Part shown: positions 34,230 through 46,147 of the stretch, one piece after another
How positions within the stretch are numbered: position 1 is the first letter of the stretch
How the letters are laid out: each line of letters opens with the position of its first letter
Assembly (NCBI GenBank): GCA_010909165.1
Contig: MU008206.1
Span: forward strand, 186,001-250,000
Length of the DNA: 64,000 nt
Direction of reading: 5' to 3'
Origin: Anthoceros angustus
Lineage: Eukaryota > Streptophyta > Anthocerotopsida > Anthocerotales > Anthocerotaceae
Program-made: the position numbers and the translations under genes
The notes under the pieces: generated by a model
Databases searched by the model: none
Seen by the model: only the letters and a program-made list of their open reading frames with translations
What the model was told of the DNA's origin: nothing

Positions 34230-35405
34230 GCCGTGAGCTTCGATCCTGGACCAGCAGCTGCAGCACAACAGGACGCCAAGAGAAGCCGCCCGCCCGGCCG
34301 TCCTACAACATAATTTCCGTCACAGCCTCTTGCACGAAGTTCAATCGCAGAGCAGCAGGTCAATTATGGAGTCCAACACTGGCAGCCGCCCCTTTCCCTT
34401 CCTTGCGTTCCGTCCTCCGCGTGCCCGATCAACGGCGAGGGAAGCAGCACCTGCCGGCAGCGAAGGAAGAGGTGGTCAAGCAACCTACCAGGAAGGCCCG
34501 CCATGGCGTGCGCCGGTGCATGGCCGGTCACGCACACCGGCTATAGCCCGTAAAATGCCCGATATTTGGGAGGCTGTGGACCCAGGACGTCTCCAGGCCG
34601 CTGGAATGAGAAGAAGCGGCACGTGCACGACTCCGTGGTGGGAGTCGCGGCAGCCACGCTCCCTCTCGTCGTCGTCACGACAGGAGAGGCAGACGCCAAC
34701 TGCCACGCCCCCTTGCCTGTCACGCAGACGCAACTTGAACTGGCCGCTTTTCTTTGATTCCAGTGTGGGATTCTGATACAGATTCACCATGGCCGGATTC
34801 TTTCACGTCCTGGCCGCTTGTAAATTCAGTGTACCGGAGTGAGCATGTGTAGGCACACATAACGGCACAAACGGCCTCCGGGCCTTGGTTTGTTTTACTC
34901 TTCCTACCAACTCTAGTCTCAGTTTTGCGAGACGACGTGAATTCTGGCCGAAACGATTCTACAACTCCATTCCCCGAGGAACGGAAATTCATCTACTTGC
35001 TCCCACCTGTCTCGCGGCCACAACGCAGGACAGCTGCACGAGGCAAGTTTTCAGCTACAAAATGTTGACCAGTACACAACACATCGGAAAGACGTCGGTG
35101 ACATGGTGAGGCTCCCTTACATTTCCGTCGTCTGCACTGTCGGTACACCCCTGCATCCGTAGGAAGCATCATTTTCCGTCATCTGCTTACCCACCTTGGT
35201 CAAGGCGGCTGCTCGGAAGTACACCATGGTAGTAATTCTTCACTGCAACTCGTCAGCAGTATGGGTTGGATCCAGCCGCACATCATGTGGGGTGCCGGTA
35301 GCATACATCTGAGCCATGTGGAGCTGCTGCTTGCCCAACTGTTGCCCAGTGAGATAGGATGCCGTCCTGGAAAGCAGCCCCCCTGAGTCCGATTCGCCCA
35401 CCTGA
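34230..35405. other. Intergenic region with no recognised gene
   Basis: An open plus-strand frame at 34330-34776 (ATG at 34366, basic and proline-rich) has no resemblance to a known protein and is most likely chance. The right part should include the promoter of nothing on this strand and the 3' flank of the histidine kinase gene. Confidence 0.4.
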
Positions 35406-38400
35406 TCAGTGCAAGCTCGAGTCTGCTACCAGACCTGAAGCCACTTGCTGGAGTAGCTCCTGCAGCTTCTTTGCGTTCAAGGGTTTGCTCACATAGTTAT
35501 CCATCCCAGCTGCAAGACACTTTTCACCATCTCCCGTCATGGCATGAGCAGTCATGGCTACAATTGGTATTCTAGACCTCGAATTCCGGCTTTTCTCTTC
35601 CTCCCTTATCCTGCTCGTGGCTTGTAAGCCGTCGAGTACGGGCATTTGTACCTTCCAAAAGCAACAAGCCGGGGTAAGGCAAGGACTACAACTGACAGCT
35701 TCACACAGACTGCATCATTCCCAGGCAGCTGGCTTACATCCATCAGAACTAGGTCGAACTCTTCCTCCGCAGCCTTTTCTACAGCTTCCTGGCCGTTGCA
35801 AGCGAGAACTGTGGTGTGGCCCCACTTCTGCAGCAGGGTCACCGCTACACGCTGATTCACAATGTTATCCTCCGCGACTAGAATATGCAGGCCCTTGCTT
35901 TTCACCTCCTTCAAGTTCCCTTTTTCATCCTGCAGCACACGTGGAGTATAATGCCATTATTGGTCAAGGGCTCTCAGATCCGGTGCTTGCAAGCAATTAA
36001 ACCGACCTACGCTTACCACTGAAGTGGCTTCTTTACCATCCCACACTCCCATAGCAGCATGCAGAGCCCGCAGTAGTAACAGTCTTTTGATTGGCTTCGA
36101 TGTATGTACCTCTATCCCTAGTTGCCTACACCTGGGGATTTTCAACAAAGCAGTCAGCCATAGGTACGCACCTACACCACTGAGGGCGTCCAAAAGACGA
36201 AACGTAGAAACTGCCACAGGAGAACATGGAAAATCAAGAACCACTAACCTGGCAGCATCTGGATGGTCGACAGATGTAATCATGACAATGGACAAAGCCT
36301 TCCCATCTAGTGACGCACTTCTCGGCCTTCTCAAGCTTGGCAGCTCCTCCAGCTTCTTCAATGAGCCGTTCCCCGGATTCCGAGTTCCTGTTCCCTGCTG
36401 TTCTGATTTGACAGTTCCAGAGTTTGACTTACTGATTTCCCTTGCTGGAACTTGACGAATTTGCTCATGCCCCTGCTCCTCCTCTGGACCATGACCTCCA
36501 GATGGATTCCTGTCTTGAACTGGGGGGGGGCCTGTACCATAGCCTGCAGAATTACCCCTATCTTGAACAGCAAGGGCCTCTGTACCATTGCCTCGGGACG
36601 TAACCCCACCTCGGACAGGAAGGTCACCTCCCTTTTGTCTCAAACAAAGAGGAAGCTCTGGATCAACATCATCCGACTCCATACTTGCTTTGCTAGCTGC
36701 GTCCTGATCTACCTGACCTACTGAAGAACCTTTCACCCGCTTACGTGAACCGAGAAGGCCAGGATTTTCATCCAGGAAATCGATGAGATCCACTGCGTCT
36801 GCGGGTCTCTGTAACCACATATCCAGCAGCAAGACTTTGAACTGCTTTCCTCCGACTAATGCAGATTGAAGAGAGATCTTTGCAGCCTCTGCACTAGCGG
36901 CGCCCACTGCTACCATGCCCCAATCCTGTGTCAAACAATGCAGGACACCACAAACGTCAGCGGAGAGTTAGACACCAATGTTGATAATTCCCAAGCAACA
37001 CTATCCCAATTCACCTGAAGCATGTCAACTAGAATATTTCGGTTGGTATCATTATCATCCACCACAAGAGCGGGAATGCCTTTCATGCCTTCAACTCTTA
37101 GCGATGAGGGGAGGTCACACGGCGGCGGTATATGAAACAATGAAGTGAAGTAAAACGTGCTGCCCTTGCCCTGGCTTTCCACCCACATCCGACCCCCCAT
37201 AGCGGCAGCTAGTTTTGAAGAAATGACGAGGCCTAAGCCCGTACCCCCGTAAAGCCTGCATTAAACACAGTGAATGACTGCATATTTGGAATATGGAGGA
37301 ACAACCGGCAGTGAGCTGCAAACGTAAAACCTTCTTATACACCAAGGCTACAATACCTAAAATAAGATGTATACCTGGTAGTGAAAGAATCCACTTGTGA
37401 GAAAGCTTGAAACAAAAGTGACTGCTTCTGCTCGGGTATACCTATCCCTGGTAGATCAGTGAGAAGTTTAGGTTCAAGCATGTAGCAGAAAAGGAAAAAA
37501 CGAGCACGCATAGCCAGCAGCAAACATTTCCAACGCTAACATACCCGTGTCTCTCACTGCAAACAGAAGTTCGACCGTATCTTCTACAGTCTTGACTAGC
37601 GAAGCAGAAACCACCACTTCACCTTCCGAGGTAAACTTTATGCTGTTTCCTGAGAAAAGTACAGGGGCAATCAGCTCCTCTTCCCCACGCAAGGGCGAGC
37701 ATAAACCACAACAACAAAAGACAAATGACATCCCAGGTAGCTAGTAGCAATACACGACGAAATTAGTAGCGCACCTATAAGATTCACAAAGACTTGAAAC
37801 AGCCTTCCTGGATCACCAATAATTTGGTCGGGAACCTTGGGATCCATCCGACAGGCAAGCTCCAGCCCCTTTTTGTGTGCACGCGCTGCCAAAACTGATA
37901 CCGCATGCTCCAACTGATCGTAGAGTGAAAATTGGATTTCCTCCATTTCCAACTTTCCTGCCTCGATCTTACTGAAGTCCAGAATATCTGTGATGATCCG
38001 CAGCAAATGCTTTGCTGAGAAACGAACCTGCAAGGTTCACATGTTCATGAAGGACGACCGATGATAGACTAAGCTTCACGAGACCATGGTTAATAGCAAG
38101 TTACAACACTAGAACGTCCACCTGGATGGACCTCTGGCACGAAGACACTCCAAACTTACCAGATCAAGATACTCCTGCTGTTCTGGCGAAGTATGAGTGT
38201 CCAGGCACAGTTCCGTGCAATTGATGATTCCATTCAGAGGCGTTCGAATCTCGTGGGACATGTTGGCAAGGAACTCGGACTTGGACCTGTCAGCTGCAAC
38301 GGCAACATTCTTGGCGTGCTCAAGTTCCACCTCGATTTTTTTCCGCTCCTCTATTTGGATCCTCAGACTTTCGTTCATCCTAGCCAGATCTCGGGTCCGC

Positions 38401-40198
38401 TCTGCAACCTGCTCATGCGAAAATACGGACGGGGACTTAAGAAGTTGCCAACTTGCAATTGCCCGTGCATGTGGCCCGGACATACCCAAACGCACACACC
38501 ACGACGGGCTGTGGAGCAATACTGGCAAATGAGTCTGCGCAGGTGACAGAAAGCAACGAAGAAGGCCAGTTGGAATTGATAAAAACCTTCTGCTCGAGAG
38601 TGCTCTGATGGGTTGCAATTTGGTCAGCCATGCTGTTGAAAGTATGTCGAAGCTCGTCAATCTCATCCCTGAACCACACCCTGTCATCCTTGACTCGTGC
38701 ACTCATATCACCGCGTCCAAGAGCGGCTGCAACTAGTGATAGATCGAGGATAGGAGAGATGAAGAGCTGTCCAGAGCAAACGGCGCAAACCAACACCCGT
38801 CATTGTCTGAGCATTGCTGTAAACAGTAGGTGCTTCATAATCCAGAGGGGCCATCGAGTAGCACAGTACCCTGGACACGAGCAGAGAACAGAGAACGCCG
38901 AAGGCAACAGTGGCAGCCACGATGATCAATATGGACGATCGTAAATTCTCCACCGGTTGAAAAGCCTCGTTGTAGTTCATCTTGGCTTGCACTCCTGCAA
39001 GCACACGAGTCTCCACTTTCAGCTTGCACACGTTGGAAAGCTGAGACACAAGGAAGGAAGGTGGGTGTGCAAAATACATACCCCAGCCTGTGGACTCCAT
39101 GGGAGAGTATGCAACCACAACCTTAACGCCCCTGTAGTCCCGCTGAAGCATAAACCCAGTCTGGTTCATAAATGCGTATTTCATCGCAGGTGACAAGCGT
39201 ATGACTGATATATCGGGCTGCAACTTAGGCGGCAGCAGCAGGCGGGCAGAAGTGTCGTTGTGAGCCACCCCGACCAAGAGCTCCCCTGTTTTCTGCAGCC
39301 CCGTGGAATCATTCACCAGAACCTGCAACGTGGAGGCATTCACCCACGAGACCAGGGTTCCTACAACCGTGCTCCCCTGCCAGGATTGATGAGCAAGCAA
39401 GGGCGGTGTGTCAAAGGGAGTGTCCAATGCCAGCAGGGCACGGCTACAGGCTGCAAGCGAAATTAAAGGAAGAAGAGACTGACCCGGATCATCGCCCTGC
39501 TTATGTTATAAATCCAGCTGCCTCCGCTGCGCTGCGGGAGAGACAGCTGCGGGACACCTGCAGCCAAGACCTGCAGCTCCGGGGCCGACAATGCCGGCGG
39601 GTACGCCATGGCGTCGGTGGAAAACGCCAGACTCCCCGCGCCGTCGTACACTGCCGCGTTCTCAATTCCCGCAATGGAGGTGACCGCCGCCTGGAGGTCC
39701 GCCAGGGCCGCCTGCTCCGTCACGTTCTGCTGGCCTTGCAGGAAATCCAGAATGAGAACTCTGTTGGCGATGAGATCCATGCGCTCCCGCTCCCCGGACA
39801 CGTAGAAATCCAGCTGCTCCCGCCGCAGGATTGCCACCGTGGTGAGCCTCCTCCCGATTTCCCTCACCAGCTCCCGGTCCGCGTAGCGCCACATGACGAG
39901 CCCCATCACGCCCGTGGACACCACCACCTGCGAGACAGCCATGGCCAGCCCGTGCATCAGAATCAGAATCAGAATCAGAGCGGAGCGGTGCGGTGCGGTG
40001 CGGTGCGAATGAAGAATTATTTGCAGCATCGGGCGGAGGCGGAGGCGGAGGCGGAGGCGGAGGGAAGCGCACCAGCAACACCACCACGAGCGACAGCTTC
40101 ACCCAGAAGCTGGCGCCGATGCACCTCCTCCTCCGGGCGGCTGCGCCCGCCGCCACCCTGGGTCGGCCGCGGGGAGAGCGCACCACCGGACTCCACAT
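35406..40198 (-). CDS. Cache-HAMP hybrid histidine kinase with receiver domains
   Basis: About 13 exons: 40198-40073, 39927-39484, 39450-39082, 38994-38870, 38766-38587, 38408-38160, 38027-37775, 37649-37545, 37447-37375, 37255-37015, 36925-36017, 35929-35738, 35651-35406. The product is about 1,170 residues. In order: basic N-terminus, TM1 (KLSLVVVLL then [13 protein letters not shown]), extracytoplasmic Cache-type sensor ending [16 protein letters not shown]2 ([20 protein letters not shown]), HAMP ([20 protein letters not shown]), coiled coil, HisKA with H in [16 protein letters not shown] (about 466), HATPase ([27 protein letters not shown]), a receiver-like domain with a 130-residue insert, and a canonical receiver ([16 protein letters not shown] with D about 1088, TAHAM, SKPLN). 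It should pass phosphate to HPt proteins. Exons 2 and 3 are separated by only 33 bp and are out of phase by one base. Confidence 0.88.
39928..40072 (-). repeat. Histidine kinase intron 1, made of microsatellites
   Basis: The first intron consists largely of three short arrays: GGAGGC (40030-40065), GGTGC (39985-40005) and AATCAG (39958-39980). It starts with GTGCGC and ends with CTCGCAG on the minus strand. Splicing it fuses two hydrophobic halves into a single membrane helix, which supports the model. Confidence 0.7.
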
Positions 40199-40434
40199 CC
40201 TCCGCAAGCAGGGGCCCCGCGCAGCGGTCCTCCCCCACCCGGGCGCCGCCCAGCTCCGGGGAGCGGGACATGGCGGATCCTGGGTCCCGTACCTCTCAGG
40301 CGCCGCCCCAGCTGCTCCCGCTCCTCCCTCTGCCTGCAGGCCGGCTGGGCGAGCAGGCGGACATGGCGCGGACCGGGGGCAGCGCAGCACAGCACGAATT
40401 GGGCGCGCCCAGCTGACCAATCTGTCAGCCTAGC

Positions 40435-40570
40435 CTAGCCTGGCCTAGCCTAGCCTGGCCTGGCCTAGCCTAGCCTGGCCTGGCCTAGCCTAGCCTAGCC
40501 TAGCCTAGCCTAGCCTAGCCTAGCCTGGCCTAGCCTAGCCCAGCCTAGCCTGGCCTAGCCTAGACTAGCC
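40435..40570. repeat. CCTAG pentanucleotide array upstream of the histidine kinase
   Basis: About 26 units of CCTAG, with CCTGG variants, run from 240 to 370 bp upstream of the histidine kinase start codon. The same pentamer forms the array upstream of the kelch gene (26885-26985). Both arrays lie in the putative promoter regions of minus-strand genes. Confidence 0.92.
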
Positions 40571-41097
40571 TGCGGGCAAGCCCACAAGTGCGACCATGGG
40601 CTGCTAGCAGACGCGTCCAGCAGGGTTGTTGAAGCTGCGGCCTGCGAAGGGCGGCAGGCAGGAGCTGCAGCGAAGCCCAGGGGGAAAGCAGGAAGCAAGG
40701 CGAGTAGAGGGAAGGCGACAAAGGCAAAAGGCAAAAAGCGAGGGCAGAGGGAGACAGGGAGGGAGCACCGCCGAAGTGCGTGTGGGCGTGCAGGCGTGCA
40801 GGCCAGAGACGCTGACGCTGACGCTGCCTACCCCAGGGGGCCCAGATTATCGAATTACGGGGCAGCGGGAAGATTGTGTTAATAAGGGGGAGGTGTGCAG
40901 AAATCAGGAACCGGGGATGACAATACGTTCGTGTGCTGTGTGTTGTCGGCGGGATTTTGCGGGAGCGGGAGCGGGAGCGGGAGCAGGAGCAGGAGCCGGA
41001 GCAGGAGCGGGAGCGCAAGGTCAGCAACTTGCCTCTTCCTCTCTCTCAACACACGCACAGGGTCCAATAATTCACCACCACAGGCTGTGGCTGGCTG

Positions 41098-41134
<37 letters not shown>

Positions 41135-41175
41135 CTGCGATGCGGCCGTAATGCTATGCTCCCTAATTGTTTGCG
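40571..41175. other. GC-rich spacer with GGGAGC and CTGGCT microsatellites
   Basis: A GGGAGC-type array (40966-41015) and a CTGGCT array (41092-41135, about seven units) lie in otherwise unrecognised GC-rich sequence. Long open frames here follow from composition. No gene is called. Confidence 0.6.
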
Positions 41176-42881
41176 ATAATCCAGCCTAATCGCCTAATCC
41201 AGAGCAGTGCAGCGTGTCACTCCCGGTTACGCCCATCCGTAACATCCAGCCCAGTTTGCCCCGTTTTCGCTTATCTGCCCTGTGATGACGCCGCAACAAC
41301 ATGCCACGTGCTCCGCCCTGGCCCTTGGCCCCTGGCCCGACAACACAACACACTCCGTTTTCTGCTGATTCTGTGGCTGCGACTCCGACTCCGCCTCCCA
41401 CCCCGACCCCGACACCGACCGGTCAAATATATGTATGTACATTCGCATTCCCATCTCCTGCGCACTTACCGAGATATACCCTGCCCCTGCCCCTGCCCCC
41501 GCGCCTGCCCCTGTCCCTGCTGCCGTTGCCCGTTGCCGTCAACATCATCCACCTTTTGTTCCTCTACTACTTGCACGGCTCGTACGTGGAGGGAAATACT
41601 GTATTTCAACTACACGCTCACACCTCGTCACTTACATGTACATCCTGTATGTATATCTATATATATAATAAGCTTGATTATAATCATAAACTTAGGATAA
41701 TGAATCACAAAAGAAGAGCCTCTAGTAACTTGTCAATTATAGTGGTATAGCCCAAGGAGAAGGACGTGGAAGGGCTCTTGACACTTACATGCCTTAGTAG
41801 CATAGTATGGAGGATAGAAGGCTCTTGACACTTGTATGCCTCCACATAAATAGAAGGATCTAGATACTGTGAGGATCATAGAAGTTGCATCTCCACCTCA
41901 TATACCATTGCCAAGTAGAGGGAAGAACCTACATATGTACCTTTGGGTAATAGAAGTCGTGTCTCTGCATATGATTTCATAGCCATGGAAGGGTCTATAC
42001 ATATGGGTCAAATCCTCTAAGTTGCATCTTTTATTGTCACCTTACCAAGCCCGTAAGTTAATTACCATAACTTATTGATTAAGTTGCCTTACAAGGGCAA
42101 CTTTAAGCGTCAAGATCCGTTCACATAAAAACCGAGCGATAGTTTAGATCTTGAAACAACACAACGTAGGTTCCACAATTACCATGTCACTCAAGCTCAA
42201 ATTGTTTGCCAGCCAAAACACTTTCAAACACTAGCCTCTTGAAGCATAGCCAACTTAAACCCCAAGTTCGTATAACTTATGGCGAGCAGATTGTATGGAG
42301 TTATAGTAGGAAAATATATCATATTATTTCACTTTCATTACATATTCTCCCACCATCTCGTACCACATTCTATGCTACGCTTTTTCCTTTCCTCCTCTCT
42401 TCTAAATAACCTATTTTATAATAAAATATTAATTAATGTAGTTTATATGTAATAAAATATATAATAATTATATATAGTTCATAAATGATATTAATAATAT
42501 TAAACTGACATTTAAATATATCTAAAACATGTCTGCTCAATCCAACATCTTGATAGGACAATAAGTATTTCAAGGTTCACAAGTGTGAGATCATATTACC
42601 ATATTCGCTACGTCTCTTACCGGTATAGACTACATAGATGGACAAACTGGCAGCTAGCACGTGTTGTGCAAGATGTCATGTTGCGTTTTACTAAGGAACG
42701 GGGTGTGTTTCAATGTAATACACACGAGTTCTGGCTTGCGACCTAAAACGATGGAAAAGAACCCATTCAACAGCTTGCGACGCCTTTCCGTTTGCACGGA
42801 CTACAGGGTTTCACAGATTCCATTTGCGCGAAGTTTTGCACAATTAATGGGCCGACATTGCTGTCTTTCAAATTTCAAGGA
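41176..42881. repeat. 1.7-kb tandem duplication, copy A
   Basis: The unit starts at ATAATCCAGCCTAATCGCC and is followed directly by copy B. The left third is C-rich (CCCCTG repeats at 41480-41520), the right two-thirds AT-rich. No protein, RNA gene or transposon terminus is recognised. Copy A is slightly longer and keeps words missing from copy B, such as GATACTGTGAGG (41867) against GATCGTGAGG. Confidence 0.9.
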
Positions 42882-44580
42882 ATAATCCAGCCTAATCGCC
42901 TAATCCAGAGCAGTGCAGCGTGTCACTCCCGGTTACGCCCATCCGTAACATCCAGCCCAGTTTGCCCCGTTTCGCTTATCTGCCCTGTGATGACGCCGCA
43001 ACAACATGCCACGTGCTCCGCCCTGGCCCTTGGCCCCTGGCCCGACAACACAACACACTCCGTTTTCTGCTGATTCTGTGGCTGCGACCTGACTCCGCCT
43101 CCCACCCCGACCCCGACACCGACCGGTCAAATATATGTATGTACATTCGCATTCCCATCTCCTGCGCACTTACCGAGATATACCCTGCCCCTGCCCCTGC
43201 CCCGCGCCTGCCCTGTCCCTGCCGTTGCCCGTTGCCGTCAACATCATCCACCTTTGTTCCTCTACTACTTGCACGGCTCGTACGTGGAGGGAAATACTGT
43301 ATTTCAACTACGCTCACACCTCGTCACTTACATGTACATCCTGTATGTATATCTATATATATAATAAGCTTGATTATAATCATAAACTTAGGATAATGAA
43401 TCACAAAAGAAGAGCCTCTAGTAACTTGTCAATTATAGTGGTATAGCCCAAGGAGAAGGACGTGGAAGGGCTCTTGACACTTACATGCCTTAGTAGCATA
43501 GTATGGAGGATAGAAGGCTCTTGACACTTGTATGCCTCCACATAAATAGAAGGATCTAGATCGTGAGGATCATAGAAGTTGCATCTCCACCTCATATACC
43601 ATTGCCAAGTAGAGGAAGAACCTACATATGTACCTTTGGGTAATAGAAGTCGTGTCTGCATATGATTCATAGCCATGGAAGGGTCTATACATATGGGTCA
43701 AATCCTCTAAGTTGCATCTTTTATTGTCACCTTACCAAGCCCGTAAGTTAATTACCATAACTTATTGATTAAGTTGCCTTACAAGGGCAACTTTAAGCGT
43801 CAAGATCCGTTCACATAAAAACCGAGCGATAGTTTAGATCTTGAAACAACACAACGTAGGTTCCACAATTACCATGTCAGCTCAAGCTCAAATTGTTTGC
43901 CAGCCAAAACACTTTCAAACACTAGCCTCTTGAAGCATAGCCAACTTAAACCCCAAGTTCGTATAACTTATGGCGAGCAGATTGTATGGAGTTATAGTAG
44001 GAAAATATATCATATTATTTCACTTTCATTACATATTCTCCCACCATCTCGTACCACATTCTATGCTACGCTTTTTTTCCTTTCCTCCCTCTCTTCTAAA
44101 TAACCTATTTTATAATAAAATATTAATTAATGTAGTTTATATGTAATAAATATATAATAATTATATATAGTTCATAAATGATATTAATAATATTAAACTG
44201 ACATTTAAATATATCTAAAACATGTCTGCTCAATCCAACATCTTGATAGGACAATAAGTATTTCAAGGTTCACAAGTGTGAGATCATATTACCATATTCG
44301 CTACGTCTCTTACCGGTATAGACTACATAGATGGACAAACTGGCAGCTAGCACGTGTTGTGCAAGATGTCATGTTGCGTTTTTACTAAGGAACGGGGTGT
44401 GTTTCAATGTAATACACACGAGTTCTGGCTTGCGACCTAAAAACGATGGAAAAGAACCCATTCAACAGCTTGCGACGCCTTTCCGTTTGCACGGACTACA
44501 GGGTTTCACAGATTCCATTTGCGCGAAGTTTTGCACAATTAATGGGCCGACATTGCTGTCTTTCAAATTTCAAGGAATAA
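42882..44580. repeat. 1.7-kb tandem duplication, copy B
   Basis: This is the head-to-tail second copy of 41176-42881. Differences from copy A are nearly all indels of one to four bases in both directions; for example, CAGCTCAAGC here is CACTCAAGC in copy A. Base substitutions are rare, which is unusual for an old duplication. Confidence 0.9.
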
Positions 44581-44817
44581 ATGTATTTACAATTGTCACA
44601 CATTCTACGAAACCAAATCTGTCAAGTGGTACATCCTCTGCAAAGGGATGCCAATTCAACAACCCTGACGAGACCGAAGAACGAAGCACAGCGCGCGGGC
44701 CAGGGCACCGGTGGCTGCCTCACCCTGAACGACGTGTGATCCCGCAGCCTCCCTGTAGGCGGCAGATGTACCTTGCAAGCAATCCCAAAGGACCTTGCTC
44801 CAAGGAGGATGATTATG

Positions 44818-45507
44818 CTAACCAACGGCGCCTGTGTCGGGGCCAGGGAGCCGCAGTTCATGCACCCAGGCACTCGAGGTCAAGGATTCCCGGGAGGCAC
44901 CTCTGTGCAGAAACACAGAGGAACACTGCGCGAAGGCCGGCCTGTCTTTGGAAGCATCATCCACATCCTTCCCCAACCCTGTAACCCTCTGGAACGCGAA
45001 ATGAAGGCACTTGGAAAAGGAGATCCAGCAGGCAAGCTGGTACAGCAGGCCCAAGGCATCTCTTCCCTCTTCCCATCGCCTGCCCTCGTCGTTCCAGCTC
45101 TCACCCCACGGATCCCATCGTCCCCCGTTATCACCACCGCCCCATCCGCCCGTGCCCCCGTAAGAAGCGCCATCGTCCCTGCCGTCGGAGCCGTCGCCCC
45201 CACGCCCTCCCCGGGAGTACCTCCGCCTGGTGCTCCTTCCCTTCACCACTAGGGTTCGGGGAGCCAGCTTGTAGGAGTTGTTCCGAACCGGAGGAGGTGC
45301 AACAGCGTCTTCCACTGGCGCACTCAGAAAGCTCACTTCCAATATCCCAATTCCACACATCACCGAGATCCCTAACACCTTGGAATGCTGCACGGGCAGA
45401 CGGAGCCCCTGCAGGGCCCATTCCGTGCAAGTGCTGCGCATCCGGGGGACATACACATGCACCAGACTCGCGACTGCAACCATGGCATCTCCCAAAATCT
45501 GAGCCAT
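44818..45507 (-). CDS. Glycine-rich plant protein of unknown function
   Basis: An uninterrupted frame of about 230 codons starts at ATG 45507 (MAQILGDAMVAVASLVHVYV). A hydrophobic segment follows (VLGISVMCGIGILEVSFLSA), then a basic stretch (KGRSTRRRYSRGG). A region rich in Gly, Asp and Trp comes next (SYGGTGGWGGGDNGGRWDPW). A conserved-looking hydrophobic block (ALGLLYQLACWISFSKCLHF) is followed by AFQRVTGLG. The layout is like that of plant-specific glycine-rich membrane proteins, often plastid-targeted, but I cannot name the family. The last 40 codons are poorly structured, and an intron with donor near 44900 could replace them. Another frame on the same strand is also open, from GC content. 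Confidence 0.55.
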   Translation of the reverse strand: MAQILGDAMVAVASLVHVYVPRMRSTCTEWALQGLRLPVQHSKVLGISVMCGIGILEVSFLSAPVEDAVAPPPVRNNSYKLAPRTLVVKGRSTRRRYSRGGRGGDGSDGRDDGASYGGTGGWGGGDNGGRWDPWGESWNDEGRRWEEGRDALGLLYQLACWISFSKCLHFAFQRVTGLGKDVDDASKDRPAFAQCSSVFLHRGASRESLTSSAWVHELRLPGPDTGAVG

Positions 45508-46147
45508 CGCCACCAACTGAACATGCAGCACTGAGCACGCACCGCAGCAGGAGGAGGACAACGGAAACGAGAGAACCCCGCTTCCGCCGTCCTTCACCTT
45601 TGCTGTAGGCTACCACATGGTGGCAAATACTGTGCCGCGCGCTCCTGACGCACAATCGACTAACACACGAGTGCAATTGCGCTATGGGAGGGCAACGCCA
45701 CCACCACCATGTGCCCCAGCTACAATTTGCGCTCCCAAACAATTCTGACCACTTCCCTCTCTGCGGACCGAATACACGTCCCGCAGGTCGTGGTTCCTGG
45801 TGCACCGGGAGCAGCTGATGACGAAGCTGCCAGACAATATCTCAGATTCTCTCTTCAACTTCACACTCCCGGTGTTAAATTGAAATAAGCGCAGAATTAC
45901 ACGTTCAAAGAATATACGTAGGGACTAGGGGGCCGAGGAGGGGTGATGAGGTAGAGCCAAAACAAGAGACGGTCTACTGTCAGGACTCACGACCTGCTAC
46001 AGGTGTATGTGCTGTGCACACTAAGGTAGTACTGTACATCTATTGTAGGTAACCACTAACTAATGAATACTCCTCCAGCCAGAAATGTGGCGACACCCAT
46101 TCTGTGCACTACCTTTGTCAAGGCGGCTATTCGGGTAGGCTGCAGCG
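45508..46147. other. Intergenic region between glycine-rich gene and cathepsin B
   Basis: No coding region is recognised. The part near 45508-45860 should hold the promoter of the glycine-rich gene; the part near 46147 holds the 3' flank of cathepsin B. Confidence 0.45.

Noticed and set aside
34330-34776. Plus-strand 148-codon frame between the lumen protein and kinase genes
   Set aside because: It is a low-complexity basic, proline-rich peptide with no recognisable family and an overlapping open frame on the other strand.
39406-40433. Plus-strand frames of 336 and 146 codons opposite the histidine kinase
   Set aside because: They are antisense to conserved Cache and membrane exons and arise from high GC content.
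45131-45805. Second minus-strand frame over the glycine-rich gene
   Set aside because: It is a shifted reading of the same GC-rich sequence and lacks the hydrophobic blocks of the chosen frame.
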